DNA from: Actinacidiphila rubida
Lineage (GTDB): Bacteria; Actinomycetota; Actinomycetes; Streptomycetales; Streptomycetaceae
DNA: 64,000 nt
NCBI RefSeq assembly: GCF_900110255.1
Contig: NZ_FODD01000014.1
Location: 62,001-126,000, forward strand
Reading direction: 5' to 3'
Below, piece after piece: positions 31,415 through 40,459 of the stretch (its first letter is position 1; every line of letters begins with the position of its first letter). Under the pieces are notes generated by a model, which saw only the letters and a program-made list of their open reading frames with translations, did no database searches and had not been told where the DNA came from. Position numbers and translations under genes: made by a program.

Positions 31415-33124
31415 GTGACCACCTGGCAGCCTGCGCGCATCGGCGCCGTCCGGGGACCCCGGACGGACCGGCGGTGGGCGGACCCCCGCAATCCGCTGAT
31501 CCTGGCGACCGCGGCCGCTGCCGTGCTCCACGTGCTCTGGGCGCTGTTCCTGGCCCGGGACTCCGGTGACATGGCCGCTCAGTACGCCTGGACGGACTTC
31601 ATACGGGCCCATCCGTCGGCGTCGTACAACTTCTCCTGGTACGGCGGCATGCACCCCGCCTCCTACAGCATCCTGTCGCCGTACATCATGGCGGCCCTCG
31701 GGGTGCGGACCACGGCGGTGCTCGCCGGCACGCTGTCGGCGACGCTGGCGACCGCGATGCTGCTGCGGTCGCGGATCGAGCGTCCGCTGATCCCCATCGC
31801 GTGGACGGTGTTCGCTCTTTGGTGTGACGTCGTCTCCGGCCGGGTGACGTTCGCGCTGGGCATGATGTTCGCCCTCGTCTCCGCGGTGCTGCTGTTCCCG
31901 GCTGAGCGGGCGGTGAAGGGCCGCACCAGACGGATGGCCGTCGCCGTCGCCACGGCCGCCCTCGCGACCATGTGCAGCCCGGTGGCCGGGTTGTTCCTGC
32001 TCGTGGTCGCGGCCTCGATGTTCCTCACCGGCCGCCGCACCGAGTCCTACGTGCTGGCCGCCGCGCCGCCGCTGGTCGTCGGCGCGACGTCGCTGCTGTT
32101 CCCGTTCTACGGGGTGCAGCCCTTCAACTGGTACTTCGCGATCATCCCGTTCTCCATCTCGGTGGTGACCGCGCTGGTGGTGCCGCGCAGGTGGCGCTCC
32201 CTCTACCTCGGCGCGTGGGTGTACGCGCTCGGCGTGGCCCTGACCTACGTGATCCCGTCACCCATCGGGAGCAACGTCGAGCGGCTGGCGCTGCTGTTCG
32301 GCGGGACCGTGGTGCTGATCATCGCGATGGGCAGCACGTGGGGCCCGCGCCGGACGCTGCTGCTGTGGCTGGCGTTCGCCGGGGTGGCCGTGTGGCAGAT
32401 CACCAAGCCCATCATCGACCAGGTGCAGACGTCCGCGGTGTCGTCGACGATCAAGACCGCCGGGCCCCTGATCACCGAGCTGCGGCAGGTCAGGGCCGAC
32501 CGCGGCCGGGTGGAGGTCGTGCCGCTGCGCTCGCACTGGGAGGCCTCCGGCCTGTCCCCGTACGTCAACCTGGCCCGCGGCTGGAACCGGCAGGCCGACG
32601 TCGAGCGCAACCCGCTCTTCTACGACGGCACCCTGACCCCGGACAGCTACCGCGACTGGCTGCGCCGGTGGAGCGTCAACTACGTGGTGCTGCCGTCCGA
32701 CGAGCCGGACGGCGCGGGCGTCGCCGAGGCCAAGATCGTCGCGGCGGGCAACCCCTGGCTGAAGCCCGTGTGGAACGACGCGCACTGGAAGGTGTACGAG
32801 GTCAGCGGTGCCGAGCCGCTCGCCGATCCGCCCGCGGTGGTCAACGAGGCCGGGCCCGCGGAGCTGACCGTGACGATGCCGCACAGCGGTTCCGTGGTGC
32901 TGCGCATCCCGTGGTCGCCGGTGCTGGGCATCGAGGGCGCCAAGGACAACAAGCACGGGTGCCTGACGCCGGACGGCGACTGGACCCGGCTCTACGCCCC
33001 CAGCGGGGGCACCTACCGGATCGGCGGCTCGTACGCGCTGATCCGCGGCACCCAGTGCGCCAAGGACTCGACACAGGGAGCCGGGGCACCGGTCCCCGAG
33101 GTCCCGGCCGGCAGCGGCGGCTGA
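31415..33124 (+). CDS. Polytopic membrane protein, GT-C glycosyltransferase-like
   Basis: 569 residues. Residues ~30-345 hold about ten hydrophobic helices; the first loop contains YAWTDFIRAHPSASYNFSWY and GGMHP, reminiscent of the acidic first-loop motif of GT-C glycosyltransferases. The C-terminal ~220 residues are extracytoplasmic and soluble, with WRRWSVNYVVLPSDEPD-like sequence and two cysteines. No homologue with known function comes to mind; many Streptomyces copies are loosely called MFS transporters. The GTG at 31415 is preceded by GGAAGAGG. TAGCGT at 31298-31303 is a possible -10. A strong bidirectional terminator follows at 33151-33182. Confidence 0.75.
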   Translation: MTTWQPARIGAVRGPRTDRRWADPRNPLILATAAAAVLHVLWALFLARDSGDMAAQYAWTDFIRAHPSASYNFSWYGGMHPASYSILSPYIMAALGVRTTAVLAGTLSATLATAMLLRSRIERPLIPIAWTVFALWCDVVSGRVTFALGMMFALVSAVLLFPAERAVKGRTRRMAVAVATAALATMCSPVAGLFLLVVAASMFLTGRRTESYVLAAAPPLVVGATSLLFPFYGVQPFNWYFAIIPFSISVVTALVVPRRWRSLYLGAWVYALGVALTYVIPSPIGSNVERLALLFGGTVVLIIAMGSTWGPRRTLLLWLAFAGVAVWQITKPIIDQVQTSAVSSTIKTAGPLITELRQVRADRGRVEVVPLRSHWEASGLSPYVNLARGWNRQADVERNPLFYDGTLTPDSYRDWLRRWSVNYVVLPSDEPDGAGVAEAKIVAAGNPWLKPVWNDAHWKVYEVSGAEPLADPPAVVNEAGPAELTVTMPHSGSVVLRIPWSPVLGIEGAKDNKHGCLTPDGDWTRLYAPSGGTYRIGGSYALIRGTQCAKDSTQGAGAPVPEVPAGSGG

Positions 33125-33150
33125 CCCCCGCCGCGTCCACGTGTCTCATG

Positions 33151-33182
33151 CCTGCGGGGCCCGGGGATCCGGGCCCCGCAGG
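33151..33182. terminator. Perfect 14-bp-stem bidirectional hairpin
   Basis: CCTGCGGGGCCCGG and its exact complement, separated by GGAT, between the convergent genes ending at 33124 and 33211. It is perfectly symmetric, so it should work on both strands despite lacking T-runs. Confidence 0.75.
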
Positions 33183-33210
33183 CGTTCGCCGCCGGCCTCC
33201 CCCGCGCGGC

Positions 33211-35763
33211 TCAGTCGGCGTGGCCGAGCTGGATGTCCCGTTCGGTGCGGCCGCCGCCGGCGACCTGCAGGACGGTGGCCACCGGCGGGTAGCCGGCCGC
33301 GATGACGGTGTACTCGCCGGACGCGAGGTCGACGAAGCGGAAGTGCCCGTCGGCGCCCGTGGTGACGGAGTCCACCACGTTGCCCGCGGCGTCCAGCAGG
33401 GTGACCCGGGCGTCCTCCACCAGGCGGCCGCCCGGCGCCCGCACGGTGCCGCGCAGCACCGCTCCCCCGGCCAGCTCGACGTCCTGCCGGGTCTCCCGGG
33501 ACGCCTGCACGGACACCGGCAGCGCGGCCGGGCGGAACGCGGGGGCGCTCGCCGCCAGGGTGTACTCGCCGGCGACGAGTTCGCTGAGCACGTACAGGCC
33601 CTCGCGGCCGCTGCGGGCGCTGGCCACGACGTCGCCGCGGACGTCGGTGAGCGTCACCACGGCGTCCCTGACGGGCGTGCCGTCGGCGGTGTGCACGGCT
33701 CCGGCCAGGCGGCCCGCGCCGCCCAGCACCACGTCCAGCTCCACGGGATGGTCGCCGACGGTGACGCTGACGGCCTTCGGCTGGTGCCCGCCGGCCGCGG
33801 CGATCAGCACGTAACTGCCGTGGCCGGGGGTGCTGAGCGCATACCTGCCGTCCTCTCCGGTGGCGCCGCGCCCCACCTGGTGGCCCGAGCCGTCGATCAG
33901 GGTGAGCGCGGCGCGGCCCACGCTGGTGCCGTCGGAGTGCAGCACGGCGCCGCACACGGGGACGCCGCCGGTGTGGCTTCTGCGGGCGCCGGGGAAGCCG
34001 GCGTCGGGCGCACCGTGCGCGTCGGCCAGCGGGGTGCCGTTGGCGGGGGTGTGCGCCGGGTCGTACAGGCCGTCGTACGACGGTTCGTGGGCCGCCGGGG
34101 CGGCCGGGCCGTGCTGGGTCACCAGAGGTTTCTCCTTGAGCAGGAAGGCGAAGAGGAAGCCGAGGACGAGGACCGGCACCAGGTAGAGGAAGATCCGCGG
34201 CATGGCCTCGGCGTAGGCCGCGATGTAGCCGTGGCGCACCGGCCCGGGCAGCGTGCGGACCAGTTGCGGGGTGACCGACTGCGGGTCGGGCAGGTGCGCG
34301 CCGCGCGGCAGTTCGACGGCGAGGCGCTTGGTCAGGCGGTCGGCGAACAGGGTGCCGAAGACGGCGGCGCCGACCGAGCCGCCGATCTGCCGGAAGTAGT
34401 TGTTCGCGCTGGTGGCGGCGCCGATGTCGGACGGCCGCACCGAGTTCTGGACCGCGAGCACCAGCACCGGCAGGATCATGCCGATGCCCAGGCCGAGCAC
34501 CGCCATGGAGCAGCTGTACCGCAGCTGCGGGGTGTTCGCGTCCATCCGCGACAGCAGGTACATGCCGACCGAGGAGAGGGCGCCGCCGAGCAGCGGGAAG
34601 ATCTTGTAGCGGCCGGTGCGGCTGATCAGCTGGCCGCTGCCGATGGAGGCCACGACGACGCCGAGCATCATCGGCAGCATCAGCAGCCCGGAGCCGGTGG
34701 CGCTGGCCCCGTCGACCATCTGCAGGAACGTCGGCAGATAGCTGGCGGCGCCGAACAGGGCCACGCCGACGACACCGCCGACGACCGCGGTGACGTTGAA
34801 GACCCCGTCGCGGAACAGCCGGAGCGGGATGACGGGTTCGGCGGCGAACCGCTCGACGACGACGAACAGGACCCCGCAGACCAGGGCGCCGGCGCCCAGC
34901 CCGAGGATCTCCCGGGACCGCCAGCCGTACGTGGAGCCGCCCCAGGTGGTGAGCAGGACCAGGCAGGTGGAGCCGACGGCGAGCAGCAGCGCGCCCAGCA
35001 CGTCGAGCCGCGGCCTGGACGTGGGCTTGGGGAGCTTGAGGACGAGGGTGATCACCACGAGGGTGACCAGGCCGAAGGGGATGTTGATCGAGAAGCACCA
35101 GCGCCAGGAGGCGTGGTCGGTGAAGAAGCCGCCGAGGAGCGGCCCGGCGACGGAGGCGAGGCCGAACGCGGCGCCGATCAGGCCCATGTAGCGGCCGCGC
35201 TGCCGGGGCGGCACGATGTCGGCCATGATCGCCTGCACGCCGATCATCAGCCCGCCGCCACCGATGCCCTGGATGGCGCGGAAGGCGATGAGCTCGTCCA
35301 TGGTGCGCGACCACGCGGCCAGGGCCGAGCCGACGACGAAGGTCAGGATGGCGAACTGGAAGACGCCCTTGCGGCCGAAAAGGTCGCCGAGCTTGCCGTA
35401 GATCGGCAGGCCGATGGTGGAGGCCAGCAGGTAGGCGGTGACCACCCAGGACATCTTGTCCAGGCCGTGCAGCTCGCCGACGATCTTCGGCAGCGCCGTC
35501 GCCACGATCATCTGGTCGAGGGCGGCGAGCAGCAGGGCGAGCATCAGCCCGAGGAAGATCAGCCGGACGCGGCGCGGGGGCAGGACGACCGCTCCCGGGG
35601 CACCGGCGGCGCCGGCCGTGCCCGCTGCGTCCGCCGGTGCCGCCGGGAGGCTGCCGGGGTCCGCGGCACCCGGCGCGGCGGCGCCGGGATCACCGGGGCC
35701 GCCGGGCCGGGGCCCCTCCCCGGGCCCCGCCTCGGTCCGCTCGATCAGCGTGCCGCCACTCAC
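33211..35763 (-). CDS. DHA2-family MFS drug exporter fused to three carboxypeptidase-regulatory-like repeats
   Basis: 850 residues. An Ala/Gly/Pro-rich tail (~1-65) precedes a 14-helix EmrB/QacA-type transporter (~70-555). Family motifs include [17 protein letters not shown] (motif D1), [15 protein letters not shown] (motif A) and [20 protein letters not shown] (motif C region). After a linker come three ~80-residue CarboxypepD_reg-like beta-sandwich repeats (~615-850), each with a core like [20 protein letters not shown] and ending in GSYVL / GEYTLAAS / GEYTVIAAG. The fusion is unusual for a proton antiporter. The GTG at 35763 follows GGGGAG; earlier sequence has only a TTG start. Substrate unknown; no regulator adjacent. 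Confidence 0.88.
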   Translation of the reverse strand: MSGGTLIERTEAGPGEGPRPGGPGDPGAAAPGAADPGSLPAAPADAAGTAGAAGAPGAVVLPPRRVRLIFLGLMLALLLAALDQMIVATALPKIVGELHGLDKMSWVVTAYLLASTIGLPIYGKLGDLFGRKGVFQFAILTFVVGSALAAWSRTMDELIAFRAIQGIGGGGLMIGVQAIMADIVPPRQRGRYMGLIGAAFGLASVAGPLLGGFFTDHASWRWCFSINIPFGLVTLVVITLVLKLPKPTSRPRLDVLGALLLAVGSTCLVLLTTWGGSTYGWRSREILGLGAGALVCGVLFVVVERFAAEPVIPLRLFRDGVFNVTAVVGGVVGVALFGAASYLPTFLQMVDGASATGSGLLMLPMMLGVVVASIGSGQLISRTGRYKIFPLLGGALSSVGMYLLSRMDANTPQLRYSCSMAVLGLGIGMILPVLVLAVQNSVRPSDIGAATSANNYFRQIGGSVGAAVFGTLFADRLTKRLAVELPRGAHLPDPQSVTPQLVRTLPGPVRHGYIAAYAEAMPRIFLYLVPVLVLGFLFAFLLKEKPLVTQHGPAAPAAHEPSYDGLYDPAHTPANGTPLADAHGAPDAGFPGARRSHTGGVPVCGAVLHSDGTSVGRAALTLIDGSGHQVGRGATGEDGRYALSTPGHGSYVLIAAAGGHQPKAVSVTVGDHPVELDVVLGGAGRLAGAVHTADGTPVRDAVVTLTDVRGDVVASARSGREGLYVLSELVAGEYTLAASAPAFRPAALPVSVQASRETRQDVELAGGAVLRGTVRAPGGRLVEDARVTLLDAAGNVVDSVTTGADGHFRFVDLASGEYTVIAAGYPPVATVLQVAGGGRTERDIQLGHAD

Positions 35764-35932
35764 TGCCGCTCCCCTCGTCGCGCCTGCTCCGCCACCGTTT
35801 CCCGCATGAGGCGACAACGAGGGACGAGCGCGGCGATTCTCAGGAAGTAGGCAGAACCACCCGTATCAGTGAAGGATCACGAAACCAATCGGGTGACCTG
35901 GCGTTCCCGGCGGCACGTGGGTCACCCGGGTG

Positions 35933-36376
35933 CTATTTCTCGACGTCGGCCGCGAGCGCGGTCAGCACCTCGCCGTAGATGCGGTTGAGGCCCTTGGGGG
36001 CGAAGGTGCGCTCGAAGAAGCCGCCGACGCCGGTGGCGCCCTGCCAGGTGGTGACCGCGACGACCTTGCTGCGGCCGGTGCCGGCCGGCGTCACGGTCCA
36101 GGTGGTGATCATCGACGAGTTGCGGTCGGTCTCCACCAGCTGCCCGGGCGACGGCGCGGTGACGTCGAAGAGGCAGTCCCTGATCCGCTTGCTCGTCGCC
36201 TGCAGCTTCCAGTGCACGAGGGTGCCCGCGCCCTGGCCGCCCTCCCTGACCTCGTACTCGCTGAACTGCTCGGGAAGCACCCGGCCGCGGGTGCCGGCGT
36301 AGTCGGCGAGGGCGTCGTACACCCGCTCCGGCTCCGCCTCGACGATCCGCTCCGTGGTGGCCTCGACCAGCGGCAT
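35933..36376 (-). CDS. SRPBCC-family protein (polyketide cyclase/CoxG-like fold)
   Basis: 147 residues, one START/SRPBCC helix-grip fold: ATTERIVEAEPERVYDALAD at the N-terminus, GAGTLVHWKLQAT in the middle, TTWTVTPAGTGRSKVVAVTT, and the C-terminal helix LNRIYGEVLTALAADVE. It should bind a hydrophobic ligand; the role is unknown. The ATG at 36376 has GAGGAG seven bases upstream. It is divergent from the radical SAM gene, with the LexA-like box between them. An inverted repeat (GGGTGACC at 35891-35898, complement at 35920-35927) lies just after the stop and may terminate it. Confidence 0.87.
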   Translation of the reverse strand: MPLVEATTERIVEAEPERVYDALADYAGTRGRVLPEQFSEYEVREGGQGAGTLVHWKLQATSKRIRDCLFDVTAPSPGQLVETDRNSSMITTWTVTPAGTGRSKVVAVTTWQGATGVGGFFERTFAPKGLNRIYGEVLTALAADVEK

Positions 36377-36441
36377 GACTACTCCTCGGTTGTGTCCGTG
36401 CGCGTTCTTCACGCGGCGCCCAAGCCAATCACACCCGCATT

Positions 36442-36457
36442 TCGAATCTGTGTTCTA
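36442..36457. promoter_or_regulatory. LexA (SOS) box-like site before radical SAM gene
   Basis: TCGAATCTGTGTTCTA matches the actinobacterial SOS box TCGAAC-N4-GTTCGA at 10 of 12 fixed positions. It lies 56 bases upstream of the radical SAM ATG and overlaps a TATTGT -10-like hexamer (36456-36461). In Mycobacterium tuberculosis the homologous gene Rv2578c is, as I recall, among LexA-controlled genes. Confidence 0.6.
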
Positions 36458-36512
36458 TTGTGGGTCCCGGGCAGGGAGCCCGGGGGGCGGGACGACCGCA
36501 GGAGGGTGTGCG

Positions 36513-37601
36513 ATGCGCTGGGACGGACTCAACCGCGACGACGCGGCGGGGGCGCTGTTCGGCTCCGACGCCGTGACCAGCCGCACCTTCGACACGCCGG
36601 GTTTCCGCGGCATCACCTTCCACGAGATACGCGCCCGGTCGATCCTCAACCGGGTGCCGGGCGCCTCGCGGATGCCCTTCGAGTGGACGGTGAACCCGTA
36701 CCGCGGGTGCAGCCACGCCTGCGTGTACTGCTTCGCCCGCAAGACGCACAGCTACCTGGACCTCGACACGGGCCGCGACTTCGACACCCAGATCGTGGTG
36801 AAGACCAACGCGGTGGAGCTGCTGCGCCGCGAGCTGGCCGCGCCGCGCTGGAAGGGCGAGCACGTCGCCATGGGCACCAACGTCGACTGCTACCAGCGGG
36901 CCGAGGGCCGGTACCGCCTGATGCCCGGCATCATCGCGGCCCTGCGGGACCGCGCCAACCCGTTCTCCATCCTCACCAAGGGCTCGCTGATCCTGCGCGA
37001 TCTGGAGCTGGTGCGGCAGGCCGCGAGCGTCACCGAAGTGTCCATCGCGCTGTCCGTCGGATTCACCGACGGCGAGTTGTGGCGCAGCGTGGAACCGGGC
37101 ACGCCTTCCCCCGAGACGCGACTGGCGGTCTGCCGCACCCTCAGCGAGAACGGCATCCCGCCGACCGTGCTGATGGCGCCGGTGCTGCCGTTCCTCAGCG
37201 ACACCCCCGAGCAGCTGCGGGCGACGGTCAGGGCGATCGCCGCGTCCGGCGCGGTCTCGATCACGCCGCTGGTCCTGCATCTGCGGCCCGGCGCCCGGGA
37301 GTGGTACATGGCCTGGCTGGCCCGCAACCACCCGCATCTGGTGCGGCGTTACGAGGCGCTGTACGCGGACGGGGCCTATGCGCCGACCTGGTACCAGCGC
37401 CGCATCACCCGCCAGGTCCACGAGTTCGCGGCCGAGTTCGGCTGCGGGCCCGGCGGCCACCGGGGCACCCGCGGGGAGGCGGCACGGGACCGGCGGACCC
37501 CCGCTTCGGACGCCGTTCCGGGGACGGCCGCGGACCGGAACCACGAGGCCGCGCCCGGGATCCCGCGGCAGCCGGAAAACACCCAGCTCACCCTGCTGTG
37601 A
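36513..37601 (+). CDS. Rv2578c-family radical SAM protein
   Basis: 362 residues. NPYRGCSHACVYCFARKTH carries the CxxxCxxC cluster (~68-75) that binds the 4Fe-4S centre; further radical SAM features are VAMGTNVDCYQRAEGRY, NPFSILTKGSLILRDLE and EVSIALSVGFTDGELWRSVE. The N-terminal MRWDGLNRD..ALFG and the C-terminal YQRRITRQVHEFAAEFGC are typical of the Rv2578c/SplB-like group. The group resembles spore photoproduct lyase but its reaction is unproved; a DNA-damage role is suggested by the LexA-like box upstream. The last ~45 residues are disordered. GGAGGG lies six bases before the ATG. A GNAT gene follows after 18 bases. Confidence 0.9.
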   Translation: MRWDGLNRDDAAGALFGSDAVTSRTFDTPGFRGITFHEIRARSILNRVPGASRMPFEWTVNPYRGCSHACVYCFARKTHSYLDLDTGRDFDTQIVVKTNAVELLRRELAAPRWKGEHVAMGTNVDCYQRAEGRYRLMPGIIAALRDRANPFSILTKGSLILRDLELVRQAASVTEVSIALSVGFTDGELWRSVEPGTPSPETRLAVCRTLSENGIPPTVLMAPVLPFLSDTPEQLRATVRAIAASGAVSITPLVLHLRPGAREWYMAWLARNHPHLVRRYEALYADGAYAPTWYQRRITRQVHEFAAEFGCGPGGHRGTRGEAARDRRTPASDAVPGTAADRNHEAAPGIPRQPENTQLTLL

Positions 37602-37607
37602 TCCCTC

Positions 37608-37613
37608 TAGAGT
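37608..37613 (+). promoter_or_regulatory. -10 box of a probable leaderless GNAT transcript
   Basis: TAGAGT six bases before the ATG at 37620, just after the radical SAM stop codon. No clear -35. It suggests that the GNAT gene has its own start in addition to any read-through. Confidence 0.5.
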
Positions 37614-37619
37614 CTGCGC

Positions 37620-38147
37620 ATGGCGCAGAGCACGGTGCAGATCAGGGAGATGACCGGGGCCGACGTCGAGGCGGTGTCCGGGATCCGGGTGCGGGGCTGG
37701 CGGTGGGCGTACGCGGGGATCGTGCCGCAGAGCTACCTGGACGCGATGGACCCGGAGGCGGACGCGGCGTGGCGGCGGGAGACACTGGCCCGCTCGGCCG
37801 GCCGGGTGCGCAACCTGCTGGCGGTGGTCGACGGTGCACCGGTGGGGTGGGCGGCGTTCGGCCCCTACCGCGGTGAGCCGGACGACGCGGGCGACGGCGA
37901 GCTGTACGCGCTGTACGTGGTCCCCGAGCACGTGGGCACCGGCGTCGGGCGTGCGCTGACCTCGGAGGTCGTACGGCAGACCGCGGAACTCGGCCGCACC
38001 CGGCTGCTGTTGTGGGTGCTCGCGGAGAACGCGCGGGCCCGGCGCTTCTATGCCGCGGCCGGCTTCGCGCCCGACGGCGGCGAGACCAGCGACGACTACG
38101 ACGGGGTTCGGCTGCGCGAGGTGCGCTACGCCCGCGCGGTGGCGTGA
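37620..38147 (+). CDS. GNAT-family N-acetyltransferase
   Basis: 175 residues. RGWRWAYAGIVPQSYLDAM is typical of the Streptomyces GNAT group annotated near ribosomal-alanine acetyltransferases. ELYALYVVPEHVGTGVGRAL gives the acetyl-CoA strand and loop (HVGTGVG), and LLWVLAENARARRFYAAAGF the C-terminal motif. Substrate unknown. It starts 18 bases after the radical SAM gene but appears to have its own leaderless promoter. Confidence 0.89.
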   Translation: MAQSTVQIREMTGADVEAVSGIRVRGWRWAYAGIVPQSYLDAMDPEADAAWRRETLARSAGRVRNLLAVVDGAPVGWAAFGPYRGEPDDAGDGELYALYVVPEHVGTGVGRALTSEVVRQTAELGRTRLLLWVLAENARARRFYAAAGFAPDGGETSDDYDGVRLREVRYARAVA

Positions 38148-38233
38148 GGACGGGCACGTCGACCGCCACTCGACGGACCGGGCGCTCATCTGGCGGTGGA
38201 AGACATCACATGCGCACAGGGGTAGCGCTCAAG

Positions 38234-38247
38234 TTACCCACGAGTTA
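38234..38247. promoter_or_regulatory. Imperfect TTAC-C..GAGT-A palindrome upstream of 3-hydroxyacyl-CoA dehydrogenase gene
   Basis: TTACCCACGAGTTA, within an AT-richer stretch flanked by direct CTCAAGT repeats (38228-38234 and 38250-38256). It shares 10 of 14 bases with the perfect palindrome in front of the SCP2 gene (57931-57944). Likely part of the promoter/operator of the dehydrogenase gene 175 bases downstream. Confidence 0.4.
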
Positions 38248-38421
38248 GTCTCAAGTCAGGTGACCGGAGCCTGGTGACGCAGCTACGGCCACCTTCACCA
38301 CCACGTCGGTTCGGCACATCGCGGCGCGGCCCCGGGACAGGGTCCGCCTTGGTAACAGCGGGCGCACCCACCTGTGCGTTCAGCCCGCGTCTCCACTTCG
38401 CCTGTCATCAGGAGTCACGCG

Positions 38422-40302
38422 ATGGACCGTCCCTCTGCTTCCTCAGCGTCCCCTTCCCCCTCCTCCCCGGCTTCCGCGGCCTCCCCGGGCCCCGCTTCCC
38501 CGGGGTCCCCCGCCTCGGCCGCCGCCCCGCGCCCTCCCGTCGTCGCCGTCGTGGGCCTGGGCACCATGGGCACCGGCATCACCGAGGTGCTCACCCTGGC
38601 CGGCCACGAGGTCATCGGCATCGACGTCAGCGACGACGCGGCACGCCGTGCCGTCGCCGCGCTGGAGCGCTCCACCGCCCGCGCCGTCGAGCGCGGCCGG
38701 GTCGCGGCCGCCGAACGCGCCGCCGCCCTCTCCCGGTTCCGCACCTTCCCCGACCTGCAGGCGGCCGCGGAGGCCGACCTGGTCATCGAGGTCGTGGACG
38801 AGTGCTACGACACCAAGCGCGAGGTCTTCACCGCACTGGACCGGATCGTCCGGCCCGACGCGGTGCTCGCCACGGGCACCAACGCCCTGTCGGTGACCCG
38901 GCTCGCCGCCGACACCTCGTACCCGGACCGGGTCGTCGGCCTGCACTTCTTCGCCCCCGCGCCGGCCATGAAGCTGGTCGAGGTGGTCTCGACGGTGCTC
39001 ACGTCGCCGCAGGCCACGCGGACCGTCACGGACCTGGTGGTCCGCCTCGGCAAGGAGCCGGTGCCGGTCGGCGACCGCCCCGGATTCATCGCCGACGGGC
39101 TGCTGTTCGGCTACCTCAACCAGGCCGCCGCGATGTACGAGGCCAGGTACGCCACCCGTGAGGACATCGACGCGGCGATGAAGCTCGGCTGCGGCCTGCC
39201 CATGGGCCCGCTGGCGCTGCTCGACCTGATCGGCGTCGACACCGCCACGACCGTGCTGCAGGCGATGTACGAGGCCACCCGGGACCGTCTGCACGCGCCG
39301 GCCCCGGTGCTCAAGCAGCTCACCGCGGCCGGCCTGCTCGGCCGCAAGTCCGGCCGCGGCTTCTACAGCTACGACGCGCCCGGCGGCTCCACCGTGGTGC
39401 CCGACGCCGAGACGCCGGCCGCCCGCGCGGACGCGGTCGCGGGCCGCTCCGTGCGGTCGGTGGGCGTGGCCGGTTCGGGCACGATGGCCACCGGCATCGC
39501 CGAGGTGTTCGCCAAGGCCGGGTTCGAGGTCGTGCTGGCCGCGCGCACCCCGGAGAAGGCCGAGGCCGCGGTGGCGCGGCTGGCGAAGTCCCTGGACCGC
39601 TCGGTGGCCAAGGGCCGGCTGACGCAGGAGGAGCGGGACACGGCGGTCGGCCGGGTCACGCCGGCCGGGTCCTACGACGCGTTCGCGGACGCCGACCTCG
39701 TCGTCGAGGCCGTGGCGGAGGACCTGTTCGTCAAGCAGCAGCTGTTCCGGATGCTGGACAAGGTCTGCAAGCCGGGTGCGGTGCTGGCGACCACGACGTC
39801 CTCGCTGCCGGTGGTGGCGATCGCCCGGTCCACCGGCCGCCCGCAGGACGTGGTCGGCATGCACTTCTTCAACCCCGCGCCGGCGATGAAGCTGGTCGAG
39901 GTGGTGCGCACGGTGCTGACCGACGACGACGTGGTCGCGACCGTGCGGGAGCTGTGCGGCGCGGTCGGCAAGCACCCGGTGGACTGCGGCGACCGGGCCG
40001 GCTTCATCGTGAACGCGCTGCTCTTCCCCTACCTGAACAACGCCGTGAAGATGGTCCAGGACCACTATGCGACCGTCGACGCGATCGACGCGGCGATGAA
40101 GCTCGGCGGCGGCTATCCGATGGGCCCGTTCGAACTGCTGGACGTGGTGGGCCTGGACGTCTCGCTGGCCATCGAGCAGGTGCTGCACGAGGAGTTCCGC
40201 GACCCCGGTCTGGCGCCGGCGCCGCTGCTGGAGCACCTGGTGTCCGCGGGCTGTCTCGGCCGCAAGACCGGGCGAGGTTTCCGCGAGTATGCCCGGCGCT
40301 GA
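38422..40302 (+). CDS. Tandem-duplicated 3-hydroxyacyl-CoA dehydrogenase
   Basis: 626 residues: a Ser/Pro/Ala-rich tail (~1-38), then two complete 3-hydroxybutyryl-CoA dehydrogenase modules (~40-325 and ~340-625). Each has an NAD-binding Rossmann fold (VVGLGTMGTGITEVL and VAGSGTMATGIAEVF) and a C-terminal helical domain. Module 2 keeps all the usual catalytic residues (TTTSSLPV, MHFFNPAPAMKLVEV, GFIVNALLFPYLNN). Module 1 keeps His and Glu (LHFFAPAPAMKLVEV) but has TGTNALSV and GFIADGLL, losing the Ser and Asn positions. It would interconvert acetoacetyl-CoA and 3-hydroxybutyryl-CoA, feeding the ccr pathway next door. AGGAGT lies seven bases before the ATG. Confidence 0.92.
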   Translation: MDRPSASSASPSPSSPASAASPGPASPGSPASAAAPRPPVVAVVGLGTMGTGITEVLTLAGHEVIGIDVSDDAARRAVAALERSTARAVERGRVAAAERAAALSRFRTFPDLQAAAEADLVIEVVDECYDTKREVFTALDRIVRPDAVLATGTNALSVTRLAADTSYPDRVVGLHFFAPAPAMKLVEVVSTVLTSPQATRTVTDLVVRLGKEPVPVGDRPGFIADGLLFGYLNQAAAMYEARYATREDIDAAMKLGCGLPMGPLALLDLIGVDTATTVLQAMYEATRDRLHAPAPVLKQLTAAGLLGRKSGRGFYSYDAPGGSTVVPDAETPAARADAVAGRSVRSVGVAGSGTMATGIAEVFAKAGFEVVLAARTPEKAEAAVARLAKSLDRSVAKGRLTQEERDTAVGRVTPAGSYDAFADADLVVEAVAEDLFVKQQLFRMLDKVCKPGAVLATTTSSLPVVAIARSTGRPQDVVGMHFFNPAPAMKLVEVVRTVLTDDDVVATVRELCGAVGKHPVDCGDRAGFIVNALLFPYLNNAVKMVQDHYATVDAIDAAMKLGGGYPMGPFELLDVVGLDVSLAIEQVLHEEFRDPGLAPAPLLEHLVSAGCLGRKTGRGFREYARR

Positions 40303-40447
40303 CCGCCCTGCGGCGGGTCGCGGCGCCGGCCGGAGCCCCGGCCGCGCCCGCGGCCGGGGCAGCTCCGGGGACGCCGGGGACGACACGGCCCGTCCGGTGG
40401 GCTGGGGCGGATTCCCGCCGGCTTCCGGACGGGGGGCTCCGGCGTGT

Positions 40448-40453
40448 TACGTT
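40448..40453 (+). promoter_or_regulatory. -10 box of a probable leaderless tetR-like transcript
   Basis: TACGTT six bases before the ATG at 40460. The upstream -35 region is GC-rich and not clear. Confidence 0.5.
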
Positions 40454-40459
40454 CCCCAC

